Positions 1 through 10,828 are shown, counted from the first letter of the stretch. The stretch: DNA of 64,000 nucleotides from Shinisaurus crocodilurus (GCA_021292165.1 CM037879.1:114568359-114632358); one strand, 5' to 3'. Notes: generated by a model not told the origin, from the sequence alone. A program made the numbers and translations.

Positions 1-88
1 TATCCACTTTTTCTGTTGATCTCTTAATCCCCACATCACAGGGATGCAATTTAAAAGTGCATGTACATTTGCTGTTATCACAGATCTT

Positions 89-370
89 TCAAGAACAACA
101 TTTATTTGAGCAATGACTTCTAACCAAGAAGAAGCCACTACAGGGCAGGCACGCCCACATCATATGCCTCAGTGAGGCATTGTCCTCATTACATCGCCAG
201 CATCTGGCAGAGCTAGCCAACGTCTCCTTAGCAAGCCTCTGTGGTGTCCAATATACATGAAACATCATTTTTTGTTGAATCAAGCTCAATTTTAAATTTA
301 CAGAAATAGTACATATGGAAGCTAAGGCAACTTTCCATTCATTAAACTGTATAGAGCATTCCAATTAATG
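89..370 (-). pseudogene. L1-superfamily ORF2 C-terminal fragment
   Basis: A 91-codon frame on the minus strand contains VYWTPQRLAK, then CWRCNEDNASLRHMMWACLP. This matches the layout of the C-terminal region of L1-type LINE ORF2 proteins, where a 'YWTP.RL' segment precedes a C-x2-C...H-x4-C knuckle. Both cysteines, the histidine and the final cysteine of the knuckle are visible. Nothing of the reverse transcriptase or endonuclease is present, and homology fades soon after the knuckle, so this is a short old remnant. It differs in sequence from the younger L1 at 3687-5306 and so represents another subfamily. It is not a host gene. The clade (L1 versus the related Tx1 group) is uncertain. Confidence 0.6.
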
Positions 371-512
371 TATTATGAATGAACCCCCTGATACCATATT
401 GTAACACAATGTGCTTTAATATTTTGTTTCTGTCAAACAAGCAAATAAATTTGCAGTTGCAAAAATGCATGTGCTTATCAGTGAATGAGATTTCAGTAAT
501 ATTTCATCTAGA

Positions 513-592
513 TTAAGGCTGCATTCCTAGACACACTTACCCGGGAGTAGGGGCTTAGTTCTGTGCAGACATGTAGAGAATTGCACTGCATT
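513..592. repeat. Short lizard MITE-like repeat ('ctgcaatcctatgc' family)
   Basis: A worn copy of a dispersed repeat with the consensus layout gcaatcctatgcacactta ... gggagtaag ... ttgaactcaa ... tagacatgtataggattgc. The two ends are partly complementary (aatcctat / ataggatt). Other copies lie at 17482-18045, 18050-18142, 30255-30313, 35112-35207 and 40428-40480. It has no coding capacity. The superfamily is not settled from the sequence. Confidence 0.55.
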
Positions 593-688
593 CATCCCAG
601 GAGGAATGGGGCGGGGGTGTCTCCCTGTATTGCTGCCATTGGGCAAATGCTAATTTCCCTCATATACATATCTTAGGACACTCACCAT

Positions 689-984
689 CAGGGTCGGTGC
701 AAGGCAGTTTGGTGCCCTAGGCAAGATCAGATATTTAGCGCCCCCCCTTCCCACTTGAGCCCTCCCTCCCTCCAGCCCTATGCCCATTATGAAATAAATT
801 TCCCTCCCTGGGAACTGCCGAGCCCCATAGAAAAACTTTGTGGACTTTGAGACTTTTCCTTTGTGTTCACGTGGAAAGCAAAGAGGCAACAAAGAGGGGG
901 CCCCTTCCCCCGCGTTTCTGGCGCCCCATTTAGCCTGGAGCTCTAGGCAGCAGCCTAGTTCGCCTAATGGTAGCACCAGCCCTG
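689..984 (-). mobile_element. Non-autonomous hAT element, family A, copy 1
   Basis: The element begins cagggtcggtgcaaggcag and ends ggtagcaccagccctg, giving imperfect terminal inverted repeats of the CAGGGCCGGTGC type. The flanks are ctcaccat on the left and gtcaccat on the right, an 8-bp target duplication matching at 7 of 8 positions, as expected for hAT. It lies in the opposite orientation to the copies at 20238-20919 and 37360-38430. More than 100 bp next to its left edge is nearly identical to the right end of the 37360-38430 copy. It has no transposase; a reading frame across it is spurious. Confidence 0.85.
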
Positions 985-1249
985 GTCACCATTAGTGACT
1001 CTGTAGTAGAGATGGAAGAAGTTTGGACTTGTTGTTGTGAACGAAGTCCAGCCTCCTGATCATTTCAATCATTTCCACATATGTGATGCTTCATATAATT
1101 CATCTTATTAGATCTTCCCTGCCTACCCCACAACTGCAAACCTCTCCCCCCCACACACACACACTTACCTCGAGATATGTTTTGGTCTCAACCCCCTTTG
1201 CAGTGCTCTTCTTAAGTTCTTCCCTATAGTTTTCACATAGAATACATTT
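985..1249. other. Unassigned sequence
   Basis: No gene or recognisable repeat is seen apart from a short C-run followed by a CA-run near 1146-1165. Confidence 0.5.
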
Positions 1250-2444
1250 CATTATGTATTTCCCTCCCTTTGTAGTTCAGTTCAGTTTATTTAATTACGG
1301 TCACAGACCAACCAAGAAAAAAACAAGATATAAAGTCAACCTAACAAATACAAATACAAACTGCAAATGCAGAATTTATATAAAAGGGCAGATTCAATCA
1401 AGACTAACTTCAATACAGTATCTATTAGTATCAGCTAATACTAAGTGAATTATAATAAGATTTGACCATCTGATTCCTAATACAACATGCCTGGGCACAA
1501 CATTTTGCCACCTTAAAAGTGAGCTAGCTCCTTGGTAGAGCCTGAGAGAAGAAGAGAGGAATAAAACCTATCAGAGCTTCCTGGAAATTTTATTAAAAGT
1601 GGGGCAATATAATGGGAATGAATCTCCTTATAGTATGAACAATATAATAAAACATGCCCAGCTGTTTCAACCATGCCTGATGGCAGGGACAGATACGTTG
1701 AGTAAGGAGTTCGTAGGTATCTCCCTTCCAAAAGACCTGATGGTAGAGCGTTAAAAGAGGCCAAGGTAAAAGCTCTATGGTATTTAGAAATTTCGAGGGC
1801 ATAAAGACAGTCTGCAGGAACAAAATTTTTATTATACTTACCAGCTGCTGGGTAATGCTGAGCCCTTCCTCTGTCGTCCTGTAGTAGGGCTACATCCCAG
1901 ATCCTTTGCTTGATTATTTCTTTGGCTCTTAAAAATCCCAAGTGTAATATTGTTGGGGGGGGGGGGGAGAATCCATATTGCTGTAATTTCTGCTCAACAG
2001 CTCTCATCCAGTTAGAGGGGAAATTATCTAGTAGGATCGGGGAGACTAATCCAGAAGGGGTAAGGTTTAGTTTAAGCCAATAGTTAATTACATGAAACCA
2101 ACTAACCAAGCACATGCTTCGAGTGGAACCATTCCCAATTCCACTCTAAGCAGGGCATTAGGAAGACAGCGTGGAACACCAAGGATAGTCTACAGAAACT
2201 TGGACTGAATTGCTTCCAGGGGATAGAAATCTTTGTATATACACAGTTGTGACCCATATATGACTTGTGGTATTACTTTACCCTGGAAGACTTTTATCAC
2301 AGATGGTATGCAAGCCTCCTTTGGAAAAGAAGAATCTAAGAATAGCGGCAACAGTTCTTTGGGCATTCCCAGTAACATATGCAGACTGCGCTCTCCATGA
2401 CCCAGATGCCTGGAATGTTACTCTAGATAGTTATTAACCTAACC
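1250..2444 (-). pseudogene. LINE (Vingi/R4-like) ORF C-terminus and 3' end
   Basis: Frames on the minus strand (2378-2190 and 2115-1513) give KVFQGKVIPQVIYGSQL, PLEAIQSKFL, and later FTLASFNALPSGLLEGRYL followed by ETAGHVLLYCSYYKEIHS. This is the conserved tail, after the reverse transcriptase, of a non-LTR element family common in lizards. The C-terminal knuckle keeps H-x4-C but the usual leading C-x-C pair is lost (it reads SLPS). A G-run at 1957-1969 and at least one frameshift confirm decay. The 3' end is near 1268-1295. The missing upstream part is at 3615-3676 and 5307-5905; a hAT and an L1 separate the pieces. The clade is uncertain: Vingi- or R4/Dong-like. Confidence 0.75.
2437..2444. 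repeat. hAT target-site duplication, left copy
   Basis: acctaacc immediately precedes the hAT end at 2445 and is repeated exactly at 3615-3622. Confidence 0.9.
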
Positions 2445-3614
2445 CAGTGATGGCGAACCTATGGCACGGGTGCCACAGCTGGAACGCAGGGACCTCTCTG
2501 TGGGCACTCGAGCCATTAGTCACCAGATCGCAAAAAGACTGTCCCCTTCTGCAAAACACTAATGATCTTGTTCTTTGTTCTCACAGTGTGGAACAGAATG
2601 ATCTTATTCTAGAATTCCTGTTACAGAATTCTTTTCTACATTGTTATCACATTTAAAAGATTTTGAAGAATGATGCACAGAGCATGGCTTGGATGTAAAG
2701 CCCTAACAGTTGACCCGAGTGCTGCATGTGTTGCTCTCAAACTAACGGAGTATGAGCCAAGGATTGACAAATTATCAGCATGCATGCAATAGCAAAAATT
2801 ACATTAATTGTGCAAAAGCATGCCCAATGCAAACTTTTACCTAATGCAGTGTTTGCAGTCCAAGACATAAAGTGTTTAAAATGTGTTAAGCACGTTTAGT
2901 TTTCTTGTTTATCTTGCTCATCCTAGTACAGGTTGACTTTTACTTTGACTAATCCGACACCTGTAGAAGCAGGGAAAGGACCCGGAGTAAAGCTTGCCCC
3001 ATACAATGTCAGTCTGGCATATAATCATATTACAAGTTGAGAATCCCTTATCCAAAAATGCATGTGCCTAATTATTTAAAAAGTTTGTATAAATTCCCTT
3101 CAGGCTATGTGTACAATGTAGTACTATAATAATTTTTTGAGTTGATTTTTTTTTCAACAAAAAACTGTTTGTATCATTGAAAGCTCTGTTATTGTGTTTT
3201 TCTTTAAAGACAAAAGATGTTAATTAGTTCGGACAACTGTATGAGTTGTTTTTTTAAAACTAAAACCTCAGTATTCAGGTTTAATTGCAGTGTTGGCACT
3301 TTATTTTATTTATTTATTTATTATTATATTTATACCCCGCCTTTTTTCCTGCAAGGAACCCAAGGCGGCTTACATAATCCTCCTCCTCCTCTCCATTTTA
3401 TCCTCACAACAACCCTGTGAGGTAGGTTAGGCTGAGAGTCAGTGACTGGCCCAAAGTCACCCAGTGAGTTTCATGGCCCAGCGGGGACTAGAACCCGGAT
3501 CTCCCGAGTCCCAGTCCAATACTCTCACCACTACGCCACACTGGCTTTGAAATAAATAAGTTGGTTTTGTGTTGCAGTTTGGGCACTCGGGCTCAAAAAG
3601 GTTCGCCATCACTG
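2445..3614. mobile_element. Non-autonomous hAT (Charlie-like) element with nested SINE
   Basis: The ends are perfect inverted repeats, cagtgatggcgaacct at the left and aggttcgccatcactg at the right. The element is flanked by the exact 8-bp direct repeat acctaacc, which is diagnostic of hAT integration. It is 1170 bp long including a Sauria-type SINE at 3301-3547. No transposase or hAT dimerisation domain can be seen, so it must have been moved in trans. It sits inside the minus-strand LINE: removing it, together with one copy of the 8-bp repeat, restores continuity of the LINE sequence. Confidence 0.93.
3301..3547 (-). mobile_element. Sauria-type tRNA-derived SINE, copy 1
   Basis: Read on the minus strand it starts agccagtgtggcgtagtgg (tRNA-like A box), continues with a B-box region ggttctagtcc, the segment actcactgggtgactttggg, the block cctcacagggttgttgtgag, and ends with an inverted-repeat tail around aaaaaggcggggtataaat followed by an AATA/AAATA run. 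The same order is found in copies at 45971-46203 and 47130-47372. The tail stem-loop and A-rich repeat resemble the L2-type 3' ends in this window, suggesting that L2 machinery mobilised it; that is inference. It is nested in the hAT at 2445-3614. Confidence 0.88.
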
Positions 3615-3676
3615 ACCTAACCTGTTCTCTATCATGGCCATTAATCTGACACTTGTGTTGGACAAACCTTTTAGAG
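3615..3676 (-). pseudogene. LINE (Vingi/R4-like) fragment stranded between two insertions
   Basis: These ~62 bases lie between the hAT and the L1. Read on the minus strand they encode a stretch including QINGHDREQV, which is where this LINE family has its '.INGH.IEQV' motif just after the YADD region. The fragment therefore continues the frame that breaks off at 5307 and links to the part starting below 2445. It is the key piece showing that the LINE was one element before both insertions. Confidence 0.75.
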
Positions 3677-3686
3677 AAGACAGAAA
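3677..3686. repeat. L1 target-site duplication, copy at the 3' (poly-A) side
   Basis: aagacagaaa lies beside the poly-T (minus-strand poly-A) tail and matches aagacaggaa at 5307-5316 with one mismatch. Confidence 0.75.
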
Positions 3687-3803
3687 CTTTTTTTTTTTTT
3701 TTTAATATTTTATTTTAAAATTTTGAACAATACAAAGAAAATAACACACACATATAACTAATATAGTGCTCCCATCACCATGGGACCAAATAATACAATA
3801 ACT

Positions 3804-4709
3804 CTATAATTGTTCATTATTCCAAAAATACAACATATCTTGATAGGGTACACTCCCTTTCCCCTTTTTTAACACATATTCCAAAAATAAACCACAAATA
3901 TCCTTAAAAATATTTTTCTTTAATTGACCCCTTTTGCATTTGATATTACAAGTCAACATATCATTCAATGCCATATCCCATACTTCTTTATACCAATCGG
4001 TAATAGTGAAAACTTGCTGAATTTTCCATTTCCTTGCTATCATTAATCTACCTGCCGTTAACAAATTTATAATTAATTCTTTAACGTTTTGAGGACCGGT
4101 CACCTTTTCCGTTATTGATAGCAAAGCTAGTTTAGGACAAACCTCTAGATCAGCTCCAACAATTTCTGATATTTTCTCAAAAATCATTTTCCAAAAATCC
4201 ATTACATTTTTACTACTCCACCACATGTGAGCATATGTACCCAGCTCCTGACATCCTCGCCAACACATTGGAGAACATTTGTTATCTATTCTATTTAATC
4301 TCACCGGAGTCAAATACCATCTCCAAATTAGCTTATAAAAATTCTCTTTGATTCTTATAGACATATTTTTCAATATTCGCCTATCCCAAATCTTGTTCAA
4401 CTCATCCTTTGATATTTCCTCTTCAAACTCTGTATCCCAAACTATTTTAAGATTTTCTGCTTGCTCTTCTGATTTCTGCAACATTTTATATAACATCTTT
4501 GTAAGACCCCTAGCTGATGCATTTCCTTCTATAAGTTCTCTAGACATAACCAACTGCTCAAATGCGGTGAAATCTCTTTCATGCTCATGTCTCCTCTTCC
4601 ATTTCTTACCCCATTGTACTAGTTGAATTAAATTTAACCACGAAATTCTTCCTGCCCCAACCCTATCAATTATTTGCTGTCTTGTCTCCATTTTTTCCAG
4701 CCAATCCAT
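3804..4709 (-). pseudogene. L1 ORF2, C-terminal segment
   Basis: A 301-codon open frame starting MDWLEKMETRQQIIDRV overlaps the upstream frame by about 40 bases, which is the sign of one frameshift. Residues 118-170 hold RIKENFYKLIWRWYLTPVRL and then CWRGC...GTYAHMWW, the L1 C-terminal knuckle region; one extra residue sits between the cysteines compared with the usual CWRC. It ends with a stop at 3804. The long open frame suggests a fairly young insertion, younger than the host LINE and than the fragment at 89-370. Confidence 0.87.
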
Positions 4710-5306
4710 AATCTTATCACCCTTTTCTCTCTAAAAATTCGTTCTAAATGTCTAACATTCTCTGGAAAATCCTCCATAACCACCACTGGAGTAAGCGGGG
4801 ATATACCTGGTAAAAATATTTCCTTATTTTTACCCCAAATTTCTAACATATTTTTTAAAAAGGGATTTTCTAATCTTTTTGTCATAATATGTCCTTGTTT
4901 TGTAAATAAAAATTTCTCCACCCTATTACCCAATTCAAATGCTTCTATTTCCCACCACATAAAATCCTTTCTGACAATAATATCCATAATATATCTAAGT
5001 TGATTAGCTATATAATACCATTTTAAATTAGGGAGCCCAAGTCCCCCTATTTTTTGAGCTTTATACCATCTATTCTTAGTAATCCTTGATCTTTTCCCCC
5101 CATTGCAATAGCTATTTACCATTACTTGCCAATCTTTAATTTCTTTCTCTGATATCTTATATGGTATCATTCTAAATAAAAAATTAAACTTCGGTAAAAT
5201 CTTCATTTTAATCAAAGCTATCCTACCGAACCATGATACTAATCCCAATTTTTTATAATCCTCTATTTTATTTTTAACTTCTTCTTTTAATTTTTTAAAA
5301 TTCCAT
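4670..5306 (-). pseudogene. L1 ORF2, post-RT segment
   Basis: The L1-derived part of this frame starts at about WNFKKLKEEVKNKIEDYKKL and continues with SWFGRIALIKMKILPKFNFL and GGLGLPNLKWYYIANQLRY. These are hallmark blocks of the L1 ORF2 'thumb' region, directly after the polymerase palm. The open frame extends to 5464, but its first ~50 codons, including LLYADD, belong to the older LINE: the two reading frames happen to be fused at the insertion point. A frameshift near 4700-4730 moves the remainder into the frame of 4709-3804. Confidence 0.85.
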
Positions 5307-5905
5307 AAGACAGGAATTTTAGTCTTTTGATGGTTTATCATAAGCTGCTCCTCGGTACAGTATATAGAGAAAGACCAAAGGGCCCTTCTGAGTATTACTT
5401 CTGAAAATGACAAAAATACGGTATCATCTGCATACAGCAAGGCAGGGATTAGTCGATTTGCCAATTCAGGTGAGTGGAAATCAGGATTTTATAATGAACC
5501 AAGGAGTTGACATAGAAATTAAATAAAAGAGGGACCAGAAAATAGCCCTGTTTTACCCGCCTCCCTTTGAAGAAGACTTCCACTGTGCTACTTGGAATGT
5601 CGTGTGTGGGGGGTGGGGTGGGTGGACCATATATGTCTCCACTTTGTGGGTTGATCCAGATAAAAGGCCTGTCCTGTAGGGCAGCCTCCATATGGTCCTG
5701 CTCAAAGAGGCCACAGACAATGTTAGTCTGTAGCTGCCTAAAGGAGAAAATAGAAGTGATATATTTACGATTTGTGTTTCTGAACAGATGGGCCCTTCTG
5801 TATGTACATATTCGAGTCTTTACATCAAAGCAAATTATAATAATGATTGAAACTAAAGTCATAACTAGATTTTGGGCAACTTCCTTTTGCAGGGGTGCTT
5901 GCATG
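5307..5905 (-). pseudogene. LINE (Vingi/R4-like) reverse-transcriptase fragment
   Basis: On the minus strand a frame from 5904 gives VKQGYFLVPLLFNFYVNSLV, matching RT motif B (usually G.RQGC.L.PLLFN.Y...L) with the key Cys changed to Tyr. A frame shift near 5460 leads to IPALLYADDTVFLS, the YADD catalytic motif at about 5434-5423, then EEQLMINHQKTKI. The sequence stops at the L1 junction. Upstream of about 5650 homology is not recognisable, so the N-terminal domains are missing or unreadable. The enzyme would have reverse-transcribed its own RNA at a nicked target; this copy cannot. Confidence 0.72.
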
Positions 5906-7488
5906 TAGCCTTTCTTTCTTGCTAAAAAGTGCCCCTATTTAACATTGCTGTACTTAACTTATCATGCTTTTTTTCTTATTTGTTTTGCCTAGTAACCTTG
6001 AAACAAGAGAAGAGAAATTCTCCTTGAAGAGAAATTGATAATGCATCATTCTGCTTTAATGAATGGCTTGTCAAGCTCTGGGGTAACTACTTCCTTGGCC
6101 ACAAATTCTTTTTCTTCATGCCATAGACTTCAGTTACTGGGATTTGGATCTATGCCCTCAGTCACATCTGTCAAAATCTTCATTCAATACTCGATCATTG
6201 TCTGGAACCATTGCGTAATTAAAGGATCATTTATTAGTGATGACTCATTTTACTTTTTGTCTCTGTGACATTTGGCTGTCACTCTCTGAAACTTTTATTG
6301 GTAGGAAAATTAATTCAATGGGTTCGTTTACCTCCCTCTTCCATTTTCCACTCAGTTCACAAGCCTTTTTTCATCATAGCGTCTAGGGCTATAACTTTTT
6401 GGATGTGGTCCTATAGTACATCTGGCAGAACAGAAATTGGTGCTTCTACCATTCCCATGATAAATGTTTTTTTTTAATTGTTTCTGTAGCTTGGGTTTTT
6501 ATTACTCACTTGCCATGCATCAAGTACTACTGCTTGTTCTTCCTTCCCTCTATTTCTTCTCTCATAATGTCAATCAATGCCTGTATGGCATCTAATAGAG
6601 TCATAATAAGTTGGTGGTTTTAATTATCAGTGTCATTTGCTCATGAAGAAACATAGGTTTTGATTGGACAGATCTTTTCATGGTCTTAATCTCTGCTGAA
6701 TTTTATTTTTGTTTGTCATTTATTGTTGTAAGATTTTATATAGTGTTAAACTAACTTATAGTGAGTTTGATAATTAGGGCTTTTCTACACGAGGCATTTA
6801 CGGAGCGCTGCACTACTACTCACAGTAGTGTATGGGAGCTTTACATGACATCCTCCTCCTCCAGGGCCTCTCCCATGTTTTGCAGCCATTTTCACGGCTT
6901 TTTTTAAAATGAGAAAAGTCAGGTATTATTTCCTAATCTTGTGATAAGATGCTATGACAAGCTTGTTTATTTTCACAATTCCACTATATCACAACTATAC
7001 CACAGTGACACCTTTTGGTTGTGTAATGGAATATATAGAAAGGCAGAGAAAGAAAAACTCCAGGAAAAAAATCGAGAAGAAAAGAAAGAACACTAAAGAG
7101 AGAAGCATCTGCTACTTTGAGTCAAAAGGCTGCATTGTCTTTGCAGATTCTTATGTTTGCACAATGGATTCAAATAAATCCATTGGAATCAGGGTACCTG
7201 CTTCTGATCAATGACTCATTCTGCCTTAATCTGCACCAAAATCAGTCCGAGAGGCCTGTTTTAGAGGGAAACAATCGAAGTAATAAAAACCTGATTGAAG
7301 CCAGAATGCCAAGCAGAAGCTCCATAGGTAAGCAATTCCCTCTTACCAAACCTTTCTGTCTTCCTAGAATATTTAAGTGCTCACTCTTCAAAAACTCCCA
7401 TCGTTTCTCTGTCTCTGCCATTGGCCCCTATTGTGGCCCTGCCACATTGCTCACTAGAGCCCCATTCCACACATGGATCCTTGTAGGG
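5906..7488. other. Unassigned sequence
   Basis: No exon or known repeat is convincing over about 1.6 kb. A short segment at 6778-6900 (starting cttttctacacgaggcattt) looks like a piece of a dispersed repeat, but no partner end was found. Frames in this stretch lack recognisable domains. Confidence 0.4.
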
Positions 7489-7856
7489 CAGGGGCAGGGA
7501 ACCTCAGGTTCAGGGGCCAAATCCAGTCTTCCTGCTGGGGTCCCAATCCAGCCTTCTGGGCTTCCCCAGATACTCTACCCCCTTCCCCTGGCTCCAATCC
7601 CTTTCTCCCAGCAACTGATTGTTTGGGGGGTTCCTGGATTTTGTGCAGTTTCCCCCCATTCTAAAAGACTGAATTGCCTCTCCTAAGGCTTAGTTACTGG
7701 CAATAAGAGCTTGAAGCTACAATATGCTGGGGTGTTGTTGTTTTTGTAGTTTTGGCCCCCTCTGCCTTCAGCCCTGCCCACCACTGGAATGTGCCCCCCA
7801 AGAGCGTCTCTGAAATTGCATTCTGCCCTTGGGTTGAAAGAGATTTCCCACCCCTG
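7489..7856. mobile_element. Non-autonomous hAT element, family B, copy 1
   Basis: Starts caggggcagggaacctcagg and ends gagatttcccacccctg, imperfect inverted ends of the CAGGGGTGGGCAACCT type. The flanks ttgtaggg and ttgaaagg match at 6 of 8 positions, a plausible eroded duplication. The interior (ggccaaatcc, cccagata.tc, ccattct.aaag, ccactggaatgtg.cccccaag) aligns along its whole length with 30691-31048. No coding capacity. Confidence 0.75.
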
Positions 7857-8027
7857 TTGAAAGGTGTGGGACAGGGCCCCAATGTCACAACTGTACTCCT
7901 GATGTGGAGTTTCCCCATATAGTAATGTGGAGTCTGTGCACAACAGGCCCCAGGGATATCTTCCTGGCCCAGGAAATGGGTGCAAAGGTCAGTGCCACAA
8001 CAGCTGTTTACAGTCCCCTAGGGCACC

Positions 8028-8180
8028 CTTCCCCAACATGATGTCCTCCAAATGTTTTGGATTTCAACTCCCATCAGCCCCAGCAAGTATGAGAGATGAA
8101 GTCAGGAACACTGGGTAGGCATGTTGGGCATTGTAGTCCAAACCATCTGGCAGATACCAGGTTGGGGAAGTCTCTCCTAA
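8028..8180. mobile_element. Palindromic MITE ('aactcccatcagcccc' family)
   Basis: Left half cttccccaacatgatgtcc ... tttcaactcccatcagcccc; right half cattgtagtccaaaccatc ... ccaggttggggaag. The halves are diverged reverse complements, so transcripts could fold into a hairpin. Other copies: 13802-13922, 16080-16180, 16313-16440, 27963-28070, 32424-32543, 51541-51650. This is probably a hAT-derived foldback family. Confidence 0.7.
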
Positions 8181-9004
8181 AACAATGGAGTTCACAGTTG
8201 GCTTGGCAATCAGATATTCCTCCTAACACAGTTCCTACTTTACCTGCTCTCTTTACAGGATCTGCAGCCATTAGCAGAGCGGAGCTTAGATGTTCTCAGT
8301 TGCATTCTTTTCCCATTCCTCTGTTGTTCCAGCCAATCTGTCTCTGCGGCGTCTTATTTTTCTGAGCTTGTTGTCACACACAACTACTGATGGCGATTTG
8401 GCATGCTACTTGCACTGCAAATCTGTGTACTGTGACTCAAGGAGGGATATCCTGAATTGTGGTCATAATAAATAACCTGAAAGACCAAATTCACAGTGAA
8501 CAGAATACTTTGTAGGCTCAAAATAAAAAACTTCTGAACATGGGTGTAGTGTTCATGTGAAGCAGCATTTATCCTTTAAATATCTAGTCTTTTACCATCT
8601 TATCACAAATATAAACCTGGTCCTTTAAAAAGCTAGATTGAGAATAAAATGCTTACGATTAGATTTAGAAAGAGATACTGACTGTGAAAAGTAAAATGTC
8701 AGTAGGGGACTTATCAACACCCAAGAGAGTATGATTAACTACCCAATCCACTACTCTCCCCATGAACGTGTTGAATGCTCTAGGAAAATAGCCAAAAAAG
8801 CTTTAAAAAAAGAAAAGAAATTGTGGTCATGAAGTGATAATGAAGTAGTGTTGCTGAACATGTAAAGGTTGTTTACATGTAATACAGAACATCAGGAAAT
8901 TATAACATCTGGCATGCAATTTTTTTTAATGTGTCAATTTTAGTTGACAATGCTAATTTGTTGTATAATTTATTGTATAAATTAATTTATTCACAGTTCA
9001 ATGA
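8181..9004. other. Unassigned sequence
   Basis: No gene or clear repeat is seen. The stretch is AT-rich and without long open frames carrying known motifs. Confidence 0.4.
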
Positions 9005-9027
9005 CAACACACACACACACACACACA
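9005..9027. repeat. (AC)n microsatellite
   Basis: About eleven uninterrupted AC units. Confidence 0.95.
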
Positions 9028-9476
9028 AAACTTATGCTATTGTTCTACTGACCACTCTTGATTTACAATCATTAAAATACATTTTGTGGGTTTCAAAAGG
9101 CCACTGAACTGAAATATATGATCTTAATTTTAAAGTCATGGGCTTGGGTGCTAATTTTACTTCTGTTGGTGGAACAGAGTTCCCGTTCACAGAGCAGGGC
9201 TTTCCTGTTTCCCCTTTCCCTCTGCAGCCCCCACCCTCTTCACTTGGGGGAATTCACAGAAATACTCCCACCCCCAGGAATGGAGAAGCAGGTGAGCATC
9301 CAAGCCATTATAAATAACAATTTCAAAATCCACAGTCAGACAATACCTTTATATTTTCAAAAATGGGCGATCATCCATTATTTGTCTCTTTGTTTCAGCA
9401 GTTCTAGGTGCAACGTGAAATCTCTGTCGCACCTAGTGGCGCCTAATCCAATTAAGTTTGCAATCCCTTCTAGCTA

Positions 9477-9737
9477 CAGTAATACCTTGGATTGCAAGTA
9501 ACTTGGTCTGAGAGTGTTTTGCAAGACAAGCAAAATTTTTTAAATTTTTTTGACTTGATAAACGAGTGACGTCTTGCAAGACAAGCTGGTACGGATGTAA
9601 CCGCTCACCTTGAGTGGGTGTAGCGGGCCGAAATCGGTCCCGCTCACGCCCGTCAGAGACTCGCTTTGATATAAGAGTGTTTTGGATTACAAGCACGGTT
9701 CCGGAATGAATTATGCTCTCAATCCAAGGTATTGCTG
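9477..9737. mobile_element. Tigger/pogo-like MITE, copy 1
   Basis: Ends are cagtaataccttggattgc and gcaattatgctctcaatccaaggtattgctg-like inverted repeats (outer part cagtaataccttgga / tccaaggtattgctg). The element is flanked by TA on both sides (9475-9476 and 9738-9739), the target used by mariner/Tigger transposons. The interior has a cgagtgacgtcttgcaagac segment and a GC-richer core gtagcgggccgaaatcggtc ... ccgctcacgcccgtc. A second copy in the other orientation is at 41816-42062. Confidence 0.85.
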
Positions 9738-9750
9738 TATTATGATAATT

Positions 9751-9773
9751 TATTATTATTATTAATAATAATA

Positions 9774-9806
<33 letters not shown>
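9751..9806. repeat. Compound microsatellite (ATT)n(AAT)n(GAT)n
   Basis: Adjacent runs of ATT, AAT and GAT triplets directly after the Tigger-like element. Confidence 0.95.
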
Positions 9807-9837
9807 ATGCATGTATGCAACTTAATATAATAACATC

Positions 9838-10425
9838 TCTAAGTGGTTTTCATACAAATATATTTTTTTAAATCACTGTTAAAACACACTGTTAATAAAC
9901 AATTATTACAACAGCAACAATGATAAATTAATAAAAAGAAACAATGAAGCAGAGTAGCATCATGATAATCAGTTACAAGCCAGGGAAAGCTTGTGCAAAC
10001 AAGTATGTTTTTAGGAGGCATATAAAACACCACATTTTCTGCCTCCTGACCCACACAGGGAAGGGTGTTCCAGAGGGTGGGTGCTACTACTGAGGAGGCC
10101 CATTTTTGAGATGTTGTTATGCGGCAACATTTGGTTGGTCAGCAAGGCCTCCTCTCTGAAGAACTCCAAGTTTGGCTGGGTATATGGAGGGGGAAGTGGT
10201 CTGCTAGGTACCCTTGTCTGGAGTTATTTAGGGCTTTGTAGTACATCAACAACAGAACCTTGAACATGGCTTGATAGCTAATAGGCAGCTGGTGCAGTTC
10301 TTTTAACACAGGTGTAATATGAACATGGCTAAATGCTATGCACTCACTCCATCTTAAGACTGTGATTAAAAGAAGAGTTTGTGCTTCATCATCAAGCCAA
10401 TTTTTCCCCCTCCCCACCCCTATAC
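9838..10425 (-). mobile_element. LINE 3'-region fragment (L2/CR1-like)
   Basis: On the minus strand this ends in an AT-rich tail around 9838-9950. It carries blocks such as agggctttgtagtacatcaa and ggcagctggtgcagttcttt on the plus strand, which recur in lizard LINE 3' regions and resemble parts of 23185-23660. No catalytic motif is present. The clade assignment is weak. Confidence 0.45.
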
Positions 10426-10828
10426 CTTTTGTTTAACATCCATTCTGATGAAGAATTCTGCAGAAGTTGAAAGGTTGCTCACTATTTTGTTGTTGTTTTG
10501 TTGTTTCTAATAAAAGTAATGATTTGGTTCTCTCAGTCACCACAGCCCACTGTGACTTGTTTAAGTCATGGTGGTTTGCAGCATGCGGTGGTGCATGCCA
10601 AGAGGTTTTTGATTATTCAAGCTGCGGCTGCAGCTTGTCCTGTCATCTGAACCCAGATGGTGGGGGTTGTGTGAGTGTTAAACAACAGTTACATCACCCT
10701 AGAACAGGCCATGGGTTCTTCTGCAGGACTTGTTTAACCCTTGCACAACCCCCGCTGCCCATGTTCAGATAATACCACAAGCCACTTTAATATTCAAAAT
10801 GGCCACCTGCACACACCAGCATGTGCCA

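Larger units (their letters stand above)
3687..5306 (-). mobile_element. 5'-truncated L1 retrotransposon
   Basis: The element runs on the minus strand from a 5' truncation at 5306 to a poly-A tail (T-run at 3688-3703). It encodes the latter part of L1 ORF2 in two overlapping frames, about 110 bp of 3' UTR, and is flanked by a 10-bp duplication with one mismatch. It interrupts the Vingi/R4-like LINE within the codons just after its YADD motif. Endonuclease and reverse-transcriptase active site are absent because of the truncation, so it is dead on arrival like most L1 copies. Confidence 0.9.

Noticed and set aside
650..976. A 108-codon frame on the minus strand.
   Set aside because: It coincides with the hAT at 689-984 and translates its repeat sequence.
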